From IMG/VR virus record IMGVR_UViG_3300008116_003012, positions 55,007 through 119,006 of that record: a stretch of DNA of 64,000 nt; one strand, 5' to 3'. Below are positions 43,399 to 52,143 of this stretch, one piece after another. Source of the DNA: a virus. Every line of letters starts with the position of its first letter. The first letter of the stretch is position 1. Made by a program: the position numbers and the translations under genes. Under the pieces are notes generated by a model. It had not been told where the DNA came from. It did no database searches and saw only the letters and a list, made by a program, of their open reading frames with translations.

Positions 43399-43994
43399 TG
43401 TCTTACAAGATTGTTGAATATTCACCTACTCTAGACCTTGAAGAATTCTATAAAGAAAATCAACGCCGAGGCCTAGAGAATAATGCTACTCAACAGGCAA
43501 TGTTTGATTGTTTTCGTAATGAAAAGCAATGGAACGGTTGGCTAGTAGAATACAATAATAGATTTATCGGAGGTGTGTGCATACACAGCTTCGATGATGT
43601 CATGGGTCCCAACAGCTATAGAATCTATGCCAGATCTTGTTTTCATACAGAGTACAGTATGAAACCTACTGGTTATATAAAAGAACACTACGCTAGTTTA
43701 CAGAATGTAGGCTTACAACTTTTTACTCCTGTTTCTATTGAGTGGGCAGGATTAGATAAAAAATTCTACGGTAGCAGTAACTCTAGAGATGTAGGGTCTG
43801 CACAGGTTGTAGATAAAGTTTGGTTTCCAAGGTTAGCAGAAAGAGGAATATTTACTAAAGTTAAAGAAGTATTCTATCGAGGACACTACCAAAATATCTG
43901 GGAGCTAAATGTACAAGAATATCTTCAACAGATTCAAAAAGTTCCTCTTTGGGAATGTCAGTTTCCTTTAAAAGACGTAAGAAAGAAAATTTAA
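43398..43994 (+). CDS. GNAT-like acyltransferase-type phage protein (tentative)
   Basis: 198 aa. The pattern WLVEYNNRFIGGVCIHSFDDVMGPNSYRIYARSCF resembles GNAT folds, with a beta bulge followed by a long helix, and related proteins occur in marine phage islands. No clear acetyl-CoA pyrophosphate loop (R/Q-x-x-G-x-G/A) is visible, so the call is tentative. One-base TAATG overlaps join it to both neighbours, the dioxygenase and a radical-SAM gene. Confidence 0.45.
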   Translation: MSYKIVEYSPTLDLEEFYKENQRRGLENNATQQAMFDCFRNEKQWNGWLVEYNNRFIGGVCIHSFDDVMGPNSYRIYARSCFHTEYSMKPTGYIKEHYASLQNVGLQLFTPVSIEWAGLDKKFYGSSNSRDVGSAQVVDKVWFPRLAERGIFTKVKEVFYRGHYQNIWELNVQEYLQQIQKVPLWECQFPLKDVRKKI

Positions 43995-44971
43995 TGTTAA
44001 CTCAAGTCATTGAAGGAAGAGCAAGTAATGTACTTACAATAGAATTTATGCTAGGCAATCTATGTAATTACAAATGTTCTTACTGTTATCCGGGAGCGCA
44101 CGAAGGTACTCATCTTTGGCCTGATGTAGATATCATTATAAAAAATATTTCACATTTATTTGACGTATACAAATTGCAGGGGAAAACTAAATTTGAATTA
44201 TATATTGTAGGAGGAGAACCTACACTATGGAAAGATTTACCTAAGTTTTGTAATTTTTTAAAAAATAATTATGATACAATTATTAGAATGTCTACTAACG
44301 GATACAGAAAATCTGATTGGTGGAAAGAACATTCTAAACTTTTTGATGCTGTAGAAATTTCAGTACATCACGAATTTGCCAAGTCAAATCATATTAAAGA
44401 AGTTGGTGATACGTTGTATAGAGAAAATACCAATCTAGTTGCAAACGTCTTGATGGATCCAAATCATTTTGATAAATGTATGAATCTTTTAGAAGACTTA
44501 AAGACTAGTAACGAATCATGGCCTATTATAGCTAAGACTGTACACATTGACGGTAATACTTTGTATACAGATTCTCAAGAAGAATATTTAAAATCATCGC
44601 TAAAAAGAATGCCAAACATGAGTTGGTGGAAAAATTTAAAACACAACGAAGAATATGAAACTTGGGTTATTGAAGACAATATAAAGAAAAAGGTAGAAGA
44701 CAATTACCTACGTTTAAACGGAAAAAATAGATTTAACGGTTGGAGTTGTAATCTTGGATTGGATCATTTACATATATCTATGTCCGGAGAAGTAACTGGA
44801 AAATGTGGGCAATCTCTTTACGGTAAAAAGATTTACTATAACTTGTATAAAGATAATTTTTCTTTAGTTTTTAATCCTACGATAGGTCCTGTAATCTGCA
44901 CCAAAGATGTTTGCATGTGCGGATTTGAAACTAATATAAGTAAAAAAATAATTCCTATTAAATCTCAGTAA
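43994..44971 (+). CDS. Radical SAM protein (CNYKCSYC type)
   Basis: 325 aa from the ATG at 43994 (TAATG overlap); an upstream ATG at 43949 is inside the previous gene. Cluster Cys24, Cys28, Cys31; VGGEPTLWKDL; C-terminal CNLGLDHL, KCGQSL and CTKDVCMCG as putative second cluster. Clear paralogue of the 40686 gene. Its 3' end overlaps a convergent radical-SAM gene by 14 bases. Confidence 0.88.
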   Translation: MLTQVIEGRASNVLTIEFMLGNLCNYKCSYCYPGAHEGTHLWPDVDIIIKNISHLFDVYKLQGKTKFELYIVGGEPTLWKDLPKFCNFLKNNYDTIIRMSTNGYRKSDWWKEHSKLFDAVEISVHHEFAKSNHIKEVGDTLYRENTNLVANVLMDPNHFDKCMNLLEDLKTSNESWPIIAKTVHIDGNTLYTDSQEEYLKSSLKRMPNMSWWKNLKHNEEYETWVIEDNIKKKVEDNYLRLNGKNRFNGWSCNLGLDHLHISMSGEVTGKCGQSLYGKKIYYNLYKDNFSLVFNPTIGPVICTKDVCMCGFETNISKKIIPIKSQ

Positions 44972-46052
44972 TAGGAACAATACTATTAGCATTCCATAAA
45001 GCGTTAAAGTCATCAGCTTCTTTTGCTTTTGGAATACACATTCCGCAGCCGCATCGTTGATTAGGACAGATTATCGGAGCAGGATTTTTCATTCTTTCTT
45101 TTAAATCACTTAGCATTTTATCTGCATCTTTAAGCAATCCTAACGATCCTCTTTTTTGGTTGTGTAATGCTTGACAAGTTTGATGATGATATACTAATCC
45201 TGTATGTTGATCTATGTGCAGGAAAAACCAATCTACCATACAGCTCCAGTTTTTAAAATTTGTATCAATAACATCAACAGTCTTCCATTCTCCGTCAACC
45301 TTACCTGTCAAACATCTTCCGCCACAGCAGCGTCTACCTTCAGTTATCTCTTTAGTTAAATTTTTTATACCAAGCTGTTGACAATACCAATCTTGTTGTT
45401 CTTTAGTGTATTCGTGACTTGTTCGTCTTTGAGATCCATCAACGTCAATAAACCAACCTTTTCTTTCTACATTTCCGTCACCTATAGGTCGAAGTTTTAC
45501 ATTGACATTATTTTGTTTAAGCAACTCGTATACTTCAACACACTCGTTCCAATAATCTTGGTGCATCATTAAATTAACCTGCAACCAAATGTCAGTTTTA
45601 CTAAGTGTTAGTATATTTTCTATAACTTGTTTTTTAAGATTAGGATGTCCTTCAGCATGATAACTAACTGTTACTCCGTGAAATCTTTTAATTATTCTAT
45701 CATTAAATTTACTATTCCATGCTCCGTTAGTAGTTAAACTTAGACGGAATTGTTGTTTATCTTCTTTTATAATATCAGCTAAATCCCAAAACGCAGGATT
45801 CATAGTTGGCTCACCTCCAGTGAAGTTGATATTTGTGTAGGAATCATATTTTCTATTTTGATTGTATACTGTAGTCCATTGTTTTATAAACTCAAAAGTT
45901 TTAAGGTATTCTTCTAAACTAGAATGAGAACTAACATTGTCGTGTCTAGAGATTTCGCAATAACTACAATCGTAATTGCATCTTCTACCAGTATCCCATG
46001 TGACCATCATAGCTTCTTTAGCCGTTGGGTTGATTGCTATAGTTTTAATCAT
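44958..46052 (-). CDS. Radical SAM protein (CNYDCSYC type) with Cys-rich C-terminus
   Basis: 364 aa. The start VTWDTGRRCNYDCSYCEISRHDN has Cys25, Cys29 and Cys32; FTGGEPTMNP follows. The C-terminal part contains RRCCGGRC, CMVDW, HHQTC and CPNQRCGCGMC, enough Cys for one or two extra clusters. It parallels the 46045 gene (VEWNLGKRCNYDCSYCPSSIHDN). Overlap of 8 bases with that gene indicates one operon of three radical-SAM genes. Confidence 0.88.
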   Translation of the reverse strand: MIKTIAINPTAKEAMMVTWDTGRRCNYDCSYCEISRHDNVSSHSSLEEYLKTFEFIKQWTTVYNQNRKYDSYTNINFTGGEPTMNPAFWDLADIIKEDKQQFRLSLTTNGAWNSKFNDRIIKRFHGVTVSYHAEGHPNLKKQVIENILTLSKTDIWLQVNLMMHQDYWNECVEVYELLKQNNVNVKLRPIGDGNVERKGWFIDVDGSQRRTSHEYTKEQQDWYCQQLGIKNLTKEITEGRRCCGGRCLTGKVDGEWKTVDVIDTNFKNWSCMVDWFFLHIDQHTGLVYHHQTCQALHNQKRGSLGLLKDADKMLSDLKERMKNPAPIICPNQRCGCGMCIPKAKEADDFNALWNANSIVPITEI

Positions 46053-46953
46053 TTTTTATTTTAGTTAACGGTATGTCAGAAGCACACGTACAAAAATTTC
46101 TGTCGCATACAATAGGGTCAGATGGTGTTACAAAAGTATCGTTGTATACGTTTCCAAGACTTCCTCCTACTCTGCAAGTGGCACGGTGTACTTCTCCGTC
46201 CCAGTTAATCATAAGACTTTCTATGCCAGCATTACATGTCCATCCTTTATATTGATTTAGATGTAATTTGATAACATCATTGGCATGTTTAAGCCTAGGC
46301 ATGTCAGGCTCTTCTTTTAAAAATATTACAGTATTTTCTTTAACTGTTGCATCTTGTTCTTTAATCCATATTAAGTCATCTGGATGGTATCGCATGTCAT
46401 CAAACAAATCATGATCACCTTCGGTCCATCTTATTCTTCTAACAGTAATCGGTATACCGTGTGCCTTAAGTGCTCCGTGAACTGCTTTAACATAAGTCAT
46501 ATGACTGTGATGTGCCATTAGTTGTGCTATTATATTAACATTAGACTTATCACTAACTTTCATTAATGTGTTGCCAACACGCATCCAGTCATATTCAAAG
46601 TGAACACTAAACACTAACTGATCTACCGGCAGTGTAGTGTAAAACTCTGCAGGCAATGTTCCGTTGGTAGTTACACTAATCCAACTTATACCAACATGCT
46701 TACAGTACTGTAACAGTTCTTTAAACTTAGGATGCACTGTAGGTTCGCCGCCTGTGAAACTTAATCTAATAGGTTTGCCTAAAGTCATTAGTTTATCAAC
46801 TGTTGCTTTAAGAACTTCTATATCTGTATGTGCGCTGGTATTGTCGTGTATGCTACTAGGACAATAACTACAATCGTAGTTACAGCGTTTGCCAAGATTC
46901 CATTCAACTTTTACGCTATTTTGATGCGGCCATCTACTAGTGACTTTAAACAT
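46045..46953 (-). CDS. Radical SAM protein (CNYDCSYC type)
   Basis: 302 aa. Cys24, Cys28 and Cys31; SFTGGEPTVHPKF; C-terminal CNAGIESLMINWDGEVHRATC and CDRNFCTCAS, a SPASM-like arrangement. It sits between the 44958 paralogue and the twitch protein at 46946, overlapping both by eight bases. Probably acts on the same substrate in sequence. Confidence 0.88.
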   Translation of the reverse strand: MFKVTSRWPHQNSVKVEWNLGKRCNYDCSYCPSSIHDNTSAHTDIEVLKATVDKLMTLGKPIRLSFTGGEPTVHPKFKELLQYCKHVGISWISVTTNGTLPAEFYTTLPVDQLVFSVHFEYDWMRVGNTLMKVSDKSNVNIIAQLMAHHSHMTYVKAVHGALKAHGIPITVRRIRWTEGDHDLFDDMRYHPDDLIWIKEQDATVKENTVIFLKEEPDMPRLKHANDVIKLHLNQYKGWTCNAGIESLMINWDGEVHRATCRVGGSLGNVYNDTFVTPSDPIVCDRNFCTCASDIPLTKIKND

Positions 46954-48214
46954 ATGGCTTAAATTCTGGGATAGTTTTTAATAAGTCTTGATTTCTTGTA
47001 GCGTCTAGTTGTCGGTTAAACTCTAGAAATTCAGGCCAAAGGTTATATTGATCTTTGGCTTTGAGATAGTTTATATTATCTTTAATTTGTTGGCGGGTAA
47101 CTTTTTCTAATAAACTGTTATTTTTAATATTTTCAAAAGTAAAAAGTCTAGCGTCTACTGCCTGTAATCTGCGAATTGATTCTTCTTTTAGTTCTTGGGG
47201 CAATACCTGTGCCGACAAACAGTTAGGATAACTGACTCTGTGACTGTAAAAAACTATATTCATCTTATTGATAAAGTAATCAATACATTCTGCTGCTTGT
47301 AATATGTTACCAGCTTGAGCAGTAAATGCACCTACTACTCGACTTACATTAGGAATCTTTTGTATTTCTTTAATGTTAGTTTCTATTTGACTAAAATCAC
47401 CATTGCCTCGAATATAATTGTAAACATCGTGTATACCGTCAATAGAGACATTAACAGCAACGCTTCTAAAGTACGGCCAATAATCATGTATTGTTCTTCC
47501 TTTAGTTATTCCTAGAGTTGTTGCATTAGTAGCATATTTTATTTCTATGTTTTTTCCGTAGGGTTTCAACATGTCTAAAATTTTGTAGTGCTGCGGATCC
47601 ATTAAAGGTTCTCCGCCTGCAAATTCTACCCTACGGAAATGAGGAAGAAGTTTTTCAAAACTTTCCCACCAATGATCTGTGTCTTCAAATGGGCCTATGT
47701 ATTGTCCAGGCTTTCTTACTAACTTAGCTATAGTTGGAACTAGATAGTTGTTTTCTTTTTCGTAAAACGGTTTGACTACATCCCAGTCTTGCCAACTTGT
47801 ACTGTCTAACGGATTACACATTCTACATTTTAAGTTACATAGATTGTTAATTTTAATCTCCATTGTAGGAAATTCAAAAGGCATTGTGTAATCTTCTCGA
47901 AGCTGATCTAATGCAGTTGGATATAAATTAATCCTAGCTTCTGGAATAACGCCATTAACATGACGCTGTCTTAGGCTTTCTACTCCTTGATCTTCTAGAT
48001 CAAAACAGGGTCTGCAAACATCAGGTTTTTCTCCGGAGAGAATCTGTTTTCGAACGGCAAGCATTTTCTCGCTGTTCCATACTTCTTCTAAACTGTTGCT
48101 TTGTATCCATCCTATTGGAAGACTTCGGCAACAGATTTTAATTGCGCCATCTTCTCTTGTTGCTAATCCAGTAAAAGGGTGCATACAAAAAGTTTTGCTA
48201 GTTGTGTTTTTCAA
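46946..48214 (-). CDS. Twitch-domain radical SAM protein, copy 2
   Basis: 422 aa. The start appears to be TTG 48214: the next ATG would remove Cys10, which aligns with Cys33 of the 39268 paralogue (FCMHPFTGLATREDGAIKICC against FCALPWVHFATRPNGDMRLCC). Auxiliary Cys pair CRPC (67, 70); core CNLKCRMC (126, 130, 133); FAGGEPLMDP. First gene of a three-gene radical-SAM operon behind an ATTAAATA motif. Confidence 0.87.
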   Translation of the reverse strand: MKNTTSKTFCMHPFTGLATREDGAIKICCRSLPIGWIQSNSLEEVWNSEKMLAVRKQILSGEKPDVCRPCFDLEDQGVESLRQRHVNGVIPEARINLYPTALDQLREDYTMPFEFPTMEIKINNLCNLKCRMCNPLDSTSWQDWDVVKPFYEKENNYLVPTIAKLVRKPGQYIGPFEDTDHWWESFEKLLPHFRRVEFAGGEPLMDPQHYKILDMLKPYGKNIEIKYATNATTLGITKGRTIHDYWPYFRSVAVNVSIDGIHDVYNYIRGNGDFSQIETNIKEIQKIPNVSRVVGAFTAQAGNILQAAECIDYFINKMNIVFYSHRVSYPNCLSAQVLPQELKEESIRRLQAVDARLFTFENIKNNSLLEKVTRQQIKDNINYLKAKDQYNLWPEFLEFNRQLDATRNQDLLKTIPEFKPYV

Positions 48215-48237
48215 TTTGAATATCCGTCGTTATTTTT

Positions 48238-48245
48238 TATTTAAT
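48238..48245 (-). promoter_or_regulatory. Late promoter-like motif (ATTAAATA)
   Basis: ATTAAATA on the minus strand 23 bases before the TTG start at 48214. Confidence 0.42.
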
Positions 48246-48260
48246 ACAATCTAGGTTGTT

Positions 48261-48268
48261 TATAAATA
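48261..48268 (+). promoter_or_regulatory. Exact T4-type late promoter (TATAAATA)
   Basis: TATAAATA, all eight bases of the T4 late consensus, seven bases before the ATG at 48276. With the usual distance to the start point the message would be leaderless. Confidence 0.65.
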
Positions 48269-48275
48269 TTTTATC

Positions 48276-48983
48276 ATGATTAATCCTGCTGGACCCGTAA
48301 TTACAACTGATAAGATTTTATCAGCTGTTCAAAGTGATTTTGTTAATTCCATATTGAATAGCACAGAATTGTCAAAAATAAAATACGAAATTAACCAACC
48401 ATCTGGAGATTTTTTCTATGATCCTTGGACTATTAAATCGGAATTTAAAAATTCTGTATTTGAAGATATACTAAGTTCTTTAGACTCAGATATAGGAGAA
48501 GCTAGAATCATTGTTCTTAAACCAGGATCTTGCTATCACAGTCATGCAGACATAGATGATAGGTATCATTTAAACTTGCAAGGACAATACTCCTATTTGA
48601 TAGATCTAGACAGCAATCAAATGTTTCCTACTAACGTAGACGGAATTTGGTACAATATGAATGCCGGTGCAAGGCACGTAGCTTCAAATTTTGGATCAAT
48701 AGATAGAATACAATTAGTAGTTAGAAAACTGTTAACAAAAAATCAGTTAACGGACTTTTCAAATATTAACCTTAAAATACTACCTGATTTAAAACATCCT
48801 AGATTTGTGTTCGATGATGTTGTAAGCCCATGGCTTAATCGAGCATCAAAAGAAAAAACAATTTCTAATTTTAAAACAGATTTTAAACAAGCTTGGTTTG
48901 ATATAAAAAATTCATCTTTAGAAGATTTAAAGAAAATATTACCTGCTGGTATAGAACTTACAATTACTTCCAATCGTTATTAA
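48276..48983 (+). CDS. 2OG/Fe(II) oxygenase-like, Asp/Asn-hydroxylase type
   Basis: 235 aa. SCYHSHADIDDRYHLN gives the proximal iron-ligand region, and GARHVASNFGSIDRIQLVVRKL supplies the distal His and a basic 2OG-binding residue. The order matches the hydroxylase-like jelly roll. The C-terminal 70 residues are helical and charged. Preceded by an exact late promoter. Its end overlaps the convergent 405-aa gene by 20 bases. Confidence 0.68.
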   Translation: MINPAGPVITTDKILSAVQSDFVNSILNSTELSKIKYEINQPSGDFFYDPWTIKSEFKNSVFEDILSSLDSDIGEARIIVLKPGSCYHSHADIDDRYHLNLQGQYSYLIDLDSNQMFPTNVDGIWYNMNAGARHVASNFGSIDRIQLVVRKLLTKNQLTDFSNINLKILPDLKHPRFVFDDVVSPWLNRASKEKTISNFKTDFKQAWFDIKNSSLEDLKKILPAGIELTITSNRY

Positions 48984-50181
48984 TATGCCAAGTTGGTCTT
49001 CTTAAAGAATTTATTTCTATAGCTTTAATTATTGATAAATCACCCACATGGGGTAGATCTAAAAATCCAGCTGCTGCTCTTGTAGAAAATGATAGTGTAA
49101 CATTTATATTCTTTTCTTTTAATTTGTTAATTATTTCATTTTCTTTATGTAACCTATAATATAAAGGTTTGAAAGAAGCAGTTCCTTCGTAGCAAAAAAT
49201 ATTTGATAGATTGATAAAAGTTTTTTTATCTTTATCTAGGTAATCTATAAGAGTATGTTCTCCTAAAAGATCTGCTTTTACAAAAGAGTAAGTTACACCT
49301 TCTTTTTTAGGAAAGTGTTCTTTCCAGTAATCTAAAGATTTGTCGTTGTAATCAAAAATAATAACTGAGCCTGTGTCTATTAAATCATGATATAATGTTC
49401 CACTTGCAGGAATAACAAGTTGTTCAAATTTTTCAGTTGAATTTAATGATCTATTACCCTCAGTGTTTTCTGTGTGTACAAAATTAACAGCACATTCGTA
49501 ATCTCTGTTATAGATCCAAGGTAAATTTTTTAAAAAGTCTGTTCTGTTTTCTGGATAGTAGTGACGTTTACTGTTTCTAAATGTATGATCAAAAACTAAA
49601 ACTTTTAGCTCTTTTTCAAATGCTATATTTAAGATATTCCATCCGTGGCATTTATGATTATATTTTTTTAAACTTTGCCCTGTAGAAACTTTTATAGGAG
49701 TATAATCATCGTGATAATTTTCTTTGCTTCTATTAGGCTCTATTTGTGTATGTTCAACACCTAATTCCATTTCTCCTATTTTAGGCATTCCAATTTGTCG
49801 ATATGTTTTAAGATTTATAATATAACACTGTTGATGTAACTCGTAATAAGCATCTTTTCTATCTAAAACATGTCCGCATAAAAAGAAGTCTTTATCAAAA
49901 AGTTCGTTAGCTTTTTCTGCAAAACTATTACCTAAGAATTCTGTTCCAGTACTGAAAACAATAGCATATTCGTAACCATCTGAAGCAGCAGCTTGCAATA
50001 GAATATCTTCATCTAATCCTTGATAAACATCAAACAGTTTTTCGTGTAGACTAGATATAGCAAAATCACTTTGATTTTTTATTATCTCTTTTGTAAAGTT
50101 GTCTTGGATCAATGATAGTCTATCTACTAGACAATAAACTAGTCTTTGAGTCTTACCTTTTTTTAATTTAATTATATTCAT
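48964..50181 (-). CDS. Two-domain protein: glycosyltransferase-like N-terminus, Rossmann-like C-terminus
   Basis: 405 aa. The segment EYAIVFSTGTEF, then FFLCGHVLDRKDAYYELHQQCYIINLKTYRQIGMPKIG, is typical of glycosyltransferase-like proteins of marine phages and bacteria. The strand-turn-acid VVFDHTFRNS and later DTGSVIIFDYNDKSLDYW suggest a second, Rossmann-like domain, possibly binding SAM or a nucleotide. No catalytic residue can be named with certainty. Overlaps the hydroxylase gene upstream by four bases. Confidence 0.5.
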   Translation of the reverse strand: MNIIKLKKGKTQRLVYCLVDRLSLIQDNFTKEIIKNQSDFAISSLHEKLFDVYQGLDEDILLQAAASDGYEYAIVFSTGTEFLGNSFAEKANELFDKDFFLCGHVLDRKDAYYELHQQCYIINLKTYRQIGMPKIGEMELGVEHTQIEPNRSKENYHDDYTPIKVSTGQSLKKYNHKCHGWNILNIAFEKELKVLVFDHTFRNSKRHYYPENRTDFLKNLPWIYNRDYECAVNFVHTENTEGNRSLNSTEKFEQLVIPASGTLYHDLIDTGSVIIFDYNDKSLDYWKEHFPKKEGVTYSFVKADLLGEHTLIDYLDKDKKTFINLSNIFCYEGTASFKPLYYRLHKENEIINKLKEKNINVTLSFSTRAAAGFLDLPHVGDLSIIKAIEINSLRRPTWHINNDWK

Positions 50182-50924
50182 TGTTGTTGAAAATATTGTT
50201 TTCTAAAACTTCTTGCCACTAACTCTACAAACTCATTAATTTTTTTATCTAGTCGACCATGGGCTATAATATGATATCTTGTTGTATTAGAAAAATTTAC
50301 TACACTGTGATAATTTCTAATATTAACTATAAAAGCCTTTCCTTCGTTAAACGGAACACACCCATGATTTTCTAATGTAAGATAACAATCTTCTGGGTGA
50401 ATAACTGCTAAATTTATCGGAACTCCAAATTTTAATGCATCAAAGTTTTCTTCGCCTGGCAGCTTTCCTGGCCGATCACTGTGAGGATTTATGTAGCCTC
50501 CAGGTTCTACAGCCATAATCCTAATTCTTCTATAACTGTCATATGGAAAGTTTTCCCAGAATGTTTTTATTGTTTTACATTTATCTGCTATCTCAGTCCA
50601 ATTATAAGGAACATCGTCCTCGTTAGTGTATCCATGATTGGTCCATGCACCAGTTGCTTCTACATTTATTCCGTGAATGCAAGCACTTTTCCATCCTTGG
50701 CTTTCGCTTTCCCTATGATTGACTATTTTGTCTTTACACTCTAGTATTTCTTTTTTCCAAGAATCTAAATCTATATTAACATCAAGTTCAAGCCAAGCAA
50801 AATCACTGCGATTCAATAACCAATTAGCTAATTCGTAGTCTGACATTTCCATGCTAGGCGGCGATGGTAATTTACTATTAAAAGTTTTGTTAGATAGATA
50901 GAAATTTTTAGCTTTAAATATCAT
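50178..50924 (-). CDS. Aspartyl/asparaginyl beta-hydroxylase family protein
   Basis: 248 aa. RRIRIMAVEPGGYINPHSDRPG holds the proximal His, and VNIRNYHSVVNFSNTTRYHIIAHG holds the distal His and the Arg for 2-oxoglutarate, the family signature. These enzymes hydroxylate Asp or Asn in proteins. It overlaps the flanking glycosyltransferase-like genes by four bases on each side, so its target may be a glycoprotein or fibre; that is inference. Confidence 0.8.
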   Translation of the reverse strand: MIFKAKNFYLSNKTFNSKLPSPPSMEMSDYELANWLLNRSDFAWLELDVNIDLDSWKKEILECKDKIVNHRESESQGWKSACIHGINVEATGAWTNHGYTNEDDVPYNWTEIADKCKTIKTFWENFPYDSYRRIRIMAVEPGGYINPHSDRPGKLPGEENFDALKFGVPINLAVIHPEDCYLTLENHGCVPFNEGKAFIVNIRNYHSVVNFSNTTRYHIIAHGRLDKKINEFVELVARSFRKQYFQQQ

Positions 50925-52102
50925 AAGTTATTAAACTCGATGTCTGTAAATTCTGGAGTATTTGTTTTAATTTCAATATAACGTTTATAATTATGTTGAA
51001 CCGCTTCTTGACAATTTTTCAAAAGATCAGTGTATTGATCTAATGGCAAAGCATTTATTCGTTCTATTTCTTTAATTATTAATTCTGCTCTAATTTTTGG
51101 ATCTGTTTCATCATCATACTGTTCATTGATCATAGGGGAGAATGTTTTAAAATCCAGTCGTTTAAGATTTTTAAGATAACCTGCATCGGAGTATATTAAA
51201 AAAGGCTTTGATGTAATAATTGCCTTCCAAGTTTTCTCTCCCATTTCTACAGAACGAGTATTGTACTTAGATTCTTCTAAATCAAAAAATCCATTTTCAA
51301 TAACTAAATGTAAATCAGATGCAAATAATTCGTTTGGGGTTTCTGCATCTGATTTGAAATTTTCTTTTTCTATATAATGAGGGCATAGTTCTATAAATTC
51401 TATAACTTCGTTAGATAATTCATAGTTGCATACTGTTGTTAAATCGTTTAAAATTCTACTAGGATCGTTTATTATTTTCCAGTTACCGGTCGCTAAAATT
51501 TCTGTTATATCCAATTGTTGTTCAACTGATTTATTAACAGCATCTGTCATGTCATTTTCACAGCCCATAAAAGAATAGTGAAAGTTATCTAACAAATTTT
51601 GTTCTTTTAATCTACACAACATATAAGATCTCCAAGGTCGATGCAATCTGCATAGTACACTGAATTTTTTATTGTCAATTTGTGTTTTATTTTCTGACAA
51701 TTTCATATGTTTAATGTCGTAGTTATATTCTACAACTATGATATTGTTATTGTTAAATCGTTTTTCTATAAACTCTTTTTGCAACTTATTGCTGACTGTA
51801 ATTATTAACTGTCTAGGATTTAATTTCCATTTTTCAAAAAGGAATACTATTTCTTCTATTGTTGAACTTTCTATTGGTTCCCCGTTAAAGTCATAAATGA
51901 GTTTTATATTAGGATTAACTTGTAAAAAATTTAGTTGTTCGTCGGTAAGGCAATCACTAAACTCTATATCGTATACCTGATCGCACCAATTATAGTAAAA
52001 ACAATAAGGTTCAGAAATTGAACTGTTCCAGTCTTCAATAGGAAGTGTATTGTAAACATGCTTGATGTGTCTGTTTATTTTTTTTTGAAATAATAAGGGC
52101 AT
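50921..52102 (-). CDS. Glycosyltransferase-like protein, relative of the 28210 gene
   Basis: 393 aa. The C-terminal block SVEMGEKTWKAIITSKPFLIYSDAGYLKNLKRLDFKTFSPMINEQYDDE follows the same order as in the 28210 protein (TEKTF...PFIMIGAPFTLQYLKELGFKTF..W.DESYDEE). This points to a shared GT-B-like sugar-nucleotide-binding half. The N-terminal halves differ, fitting different acceptors. Its ATG is part of a perfect inverted repeat carrying its late promoter. Confidence 0.58.
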   Translation of the reverse strand: MPLLFQKKINRHIKHVYNTLPIEDWNSSISEPYCFYYNWCDQVYDIEFSDCLTDEQLNFLQVNPNIKLIYDFNGEPIESSTIEEIVFLFEKWKLNPRQLIITVSNKLQKEFIEKRFNNNNIIVVEYNYDIKHMKLSENKTQIDNKKFSVLCRLHRPWRSYMLCRLKEQNLLDNFHYSFMGCENDMTDAVNKSVEQQLDITEILATGNWKIINDPSRILNDLTTVCNYELSNEVIEFIELCPHYIEKENFKSDAETPNELFASDLHLVIENGFFDLEESKYNTRSVEMGEKTWKAIITSKPFLIYSDAGYLKNLKRLDFKTFSPMINEQYDDETDPKIRAELIIKEIERINALPLDQYTDLLKNCQEAVQHNYKRYIEIKTNTPEFTDIEFNNL

Positions 52103-52107
52103 GGTAA

Positions 52108-52115
52108 TATTTATG
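52108..52115 (-). promoter_or_regulatory. Late promoter-like motif (CATAAATA)
   Basis: CATAAATA on the minus strand, five bases before the ATG at 52102, within the inverted repeat. Confidence 0.58.
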
Positions 52116-52130
52116 AGAAATATATGCTAA

Positions 52131-52138
52131 GATAAATA
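52131..52138 (+). promoter_or_regulatory. Late promoter-like motif (GATAAATA)
   Basis: GATAAATA five bases before the ATG at 52144, mirror image of the motif on the other arm. Confidence 0.58.
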
Positions 52139-52143
52139 TTACC

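Noticed and set aside
25564-48214. RiPP biosynthesis cluster with a classical precursor peptide
   Set aside because: Many radical-SAM enzymes are present, but I found no convincing leader/core peptide gene, RRE domain, protease or exporter.
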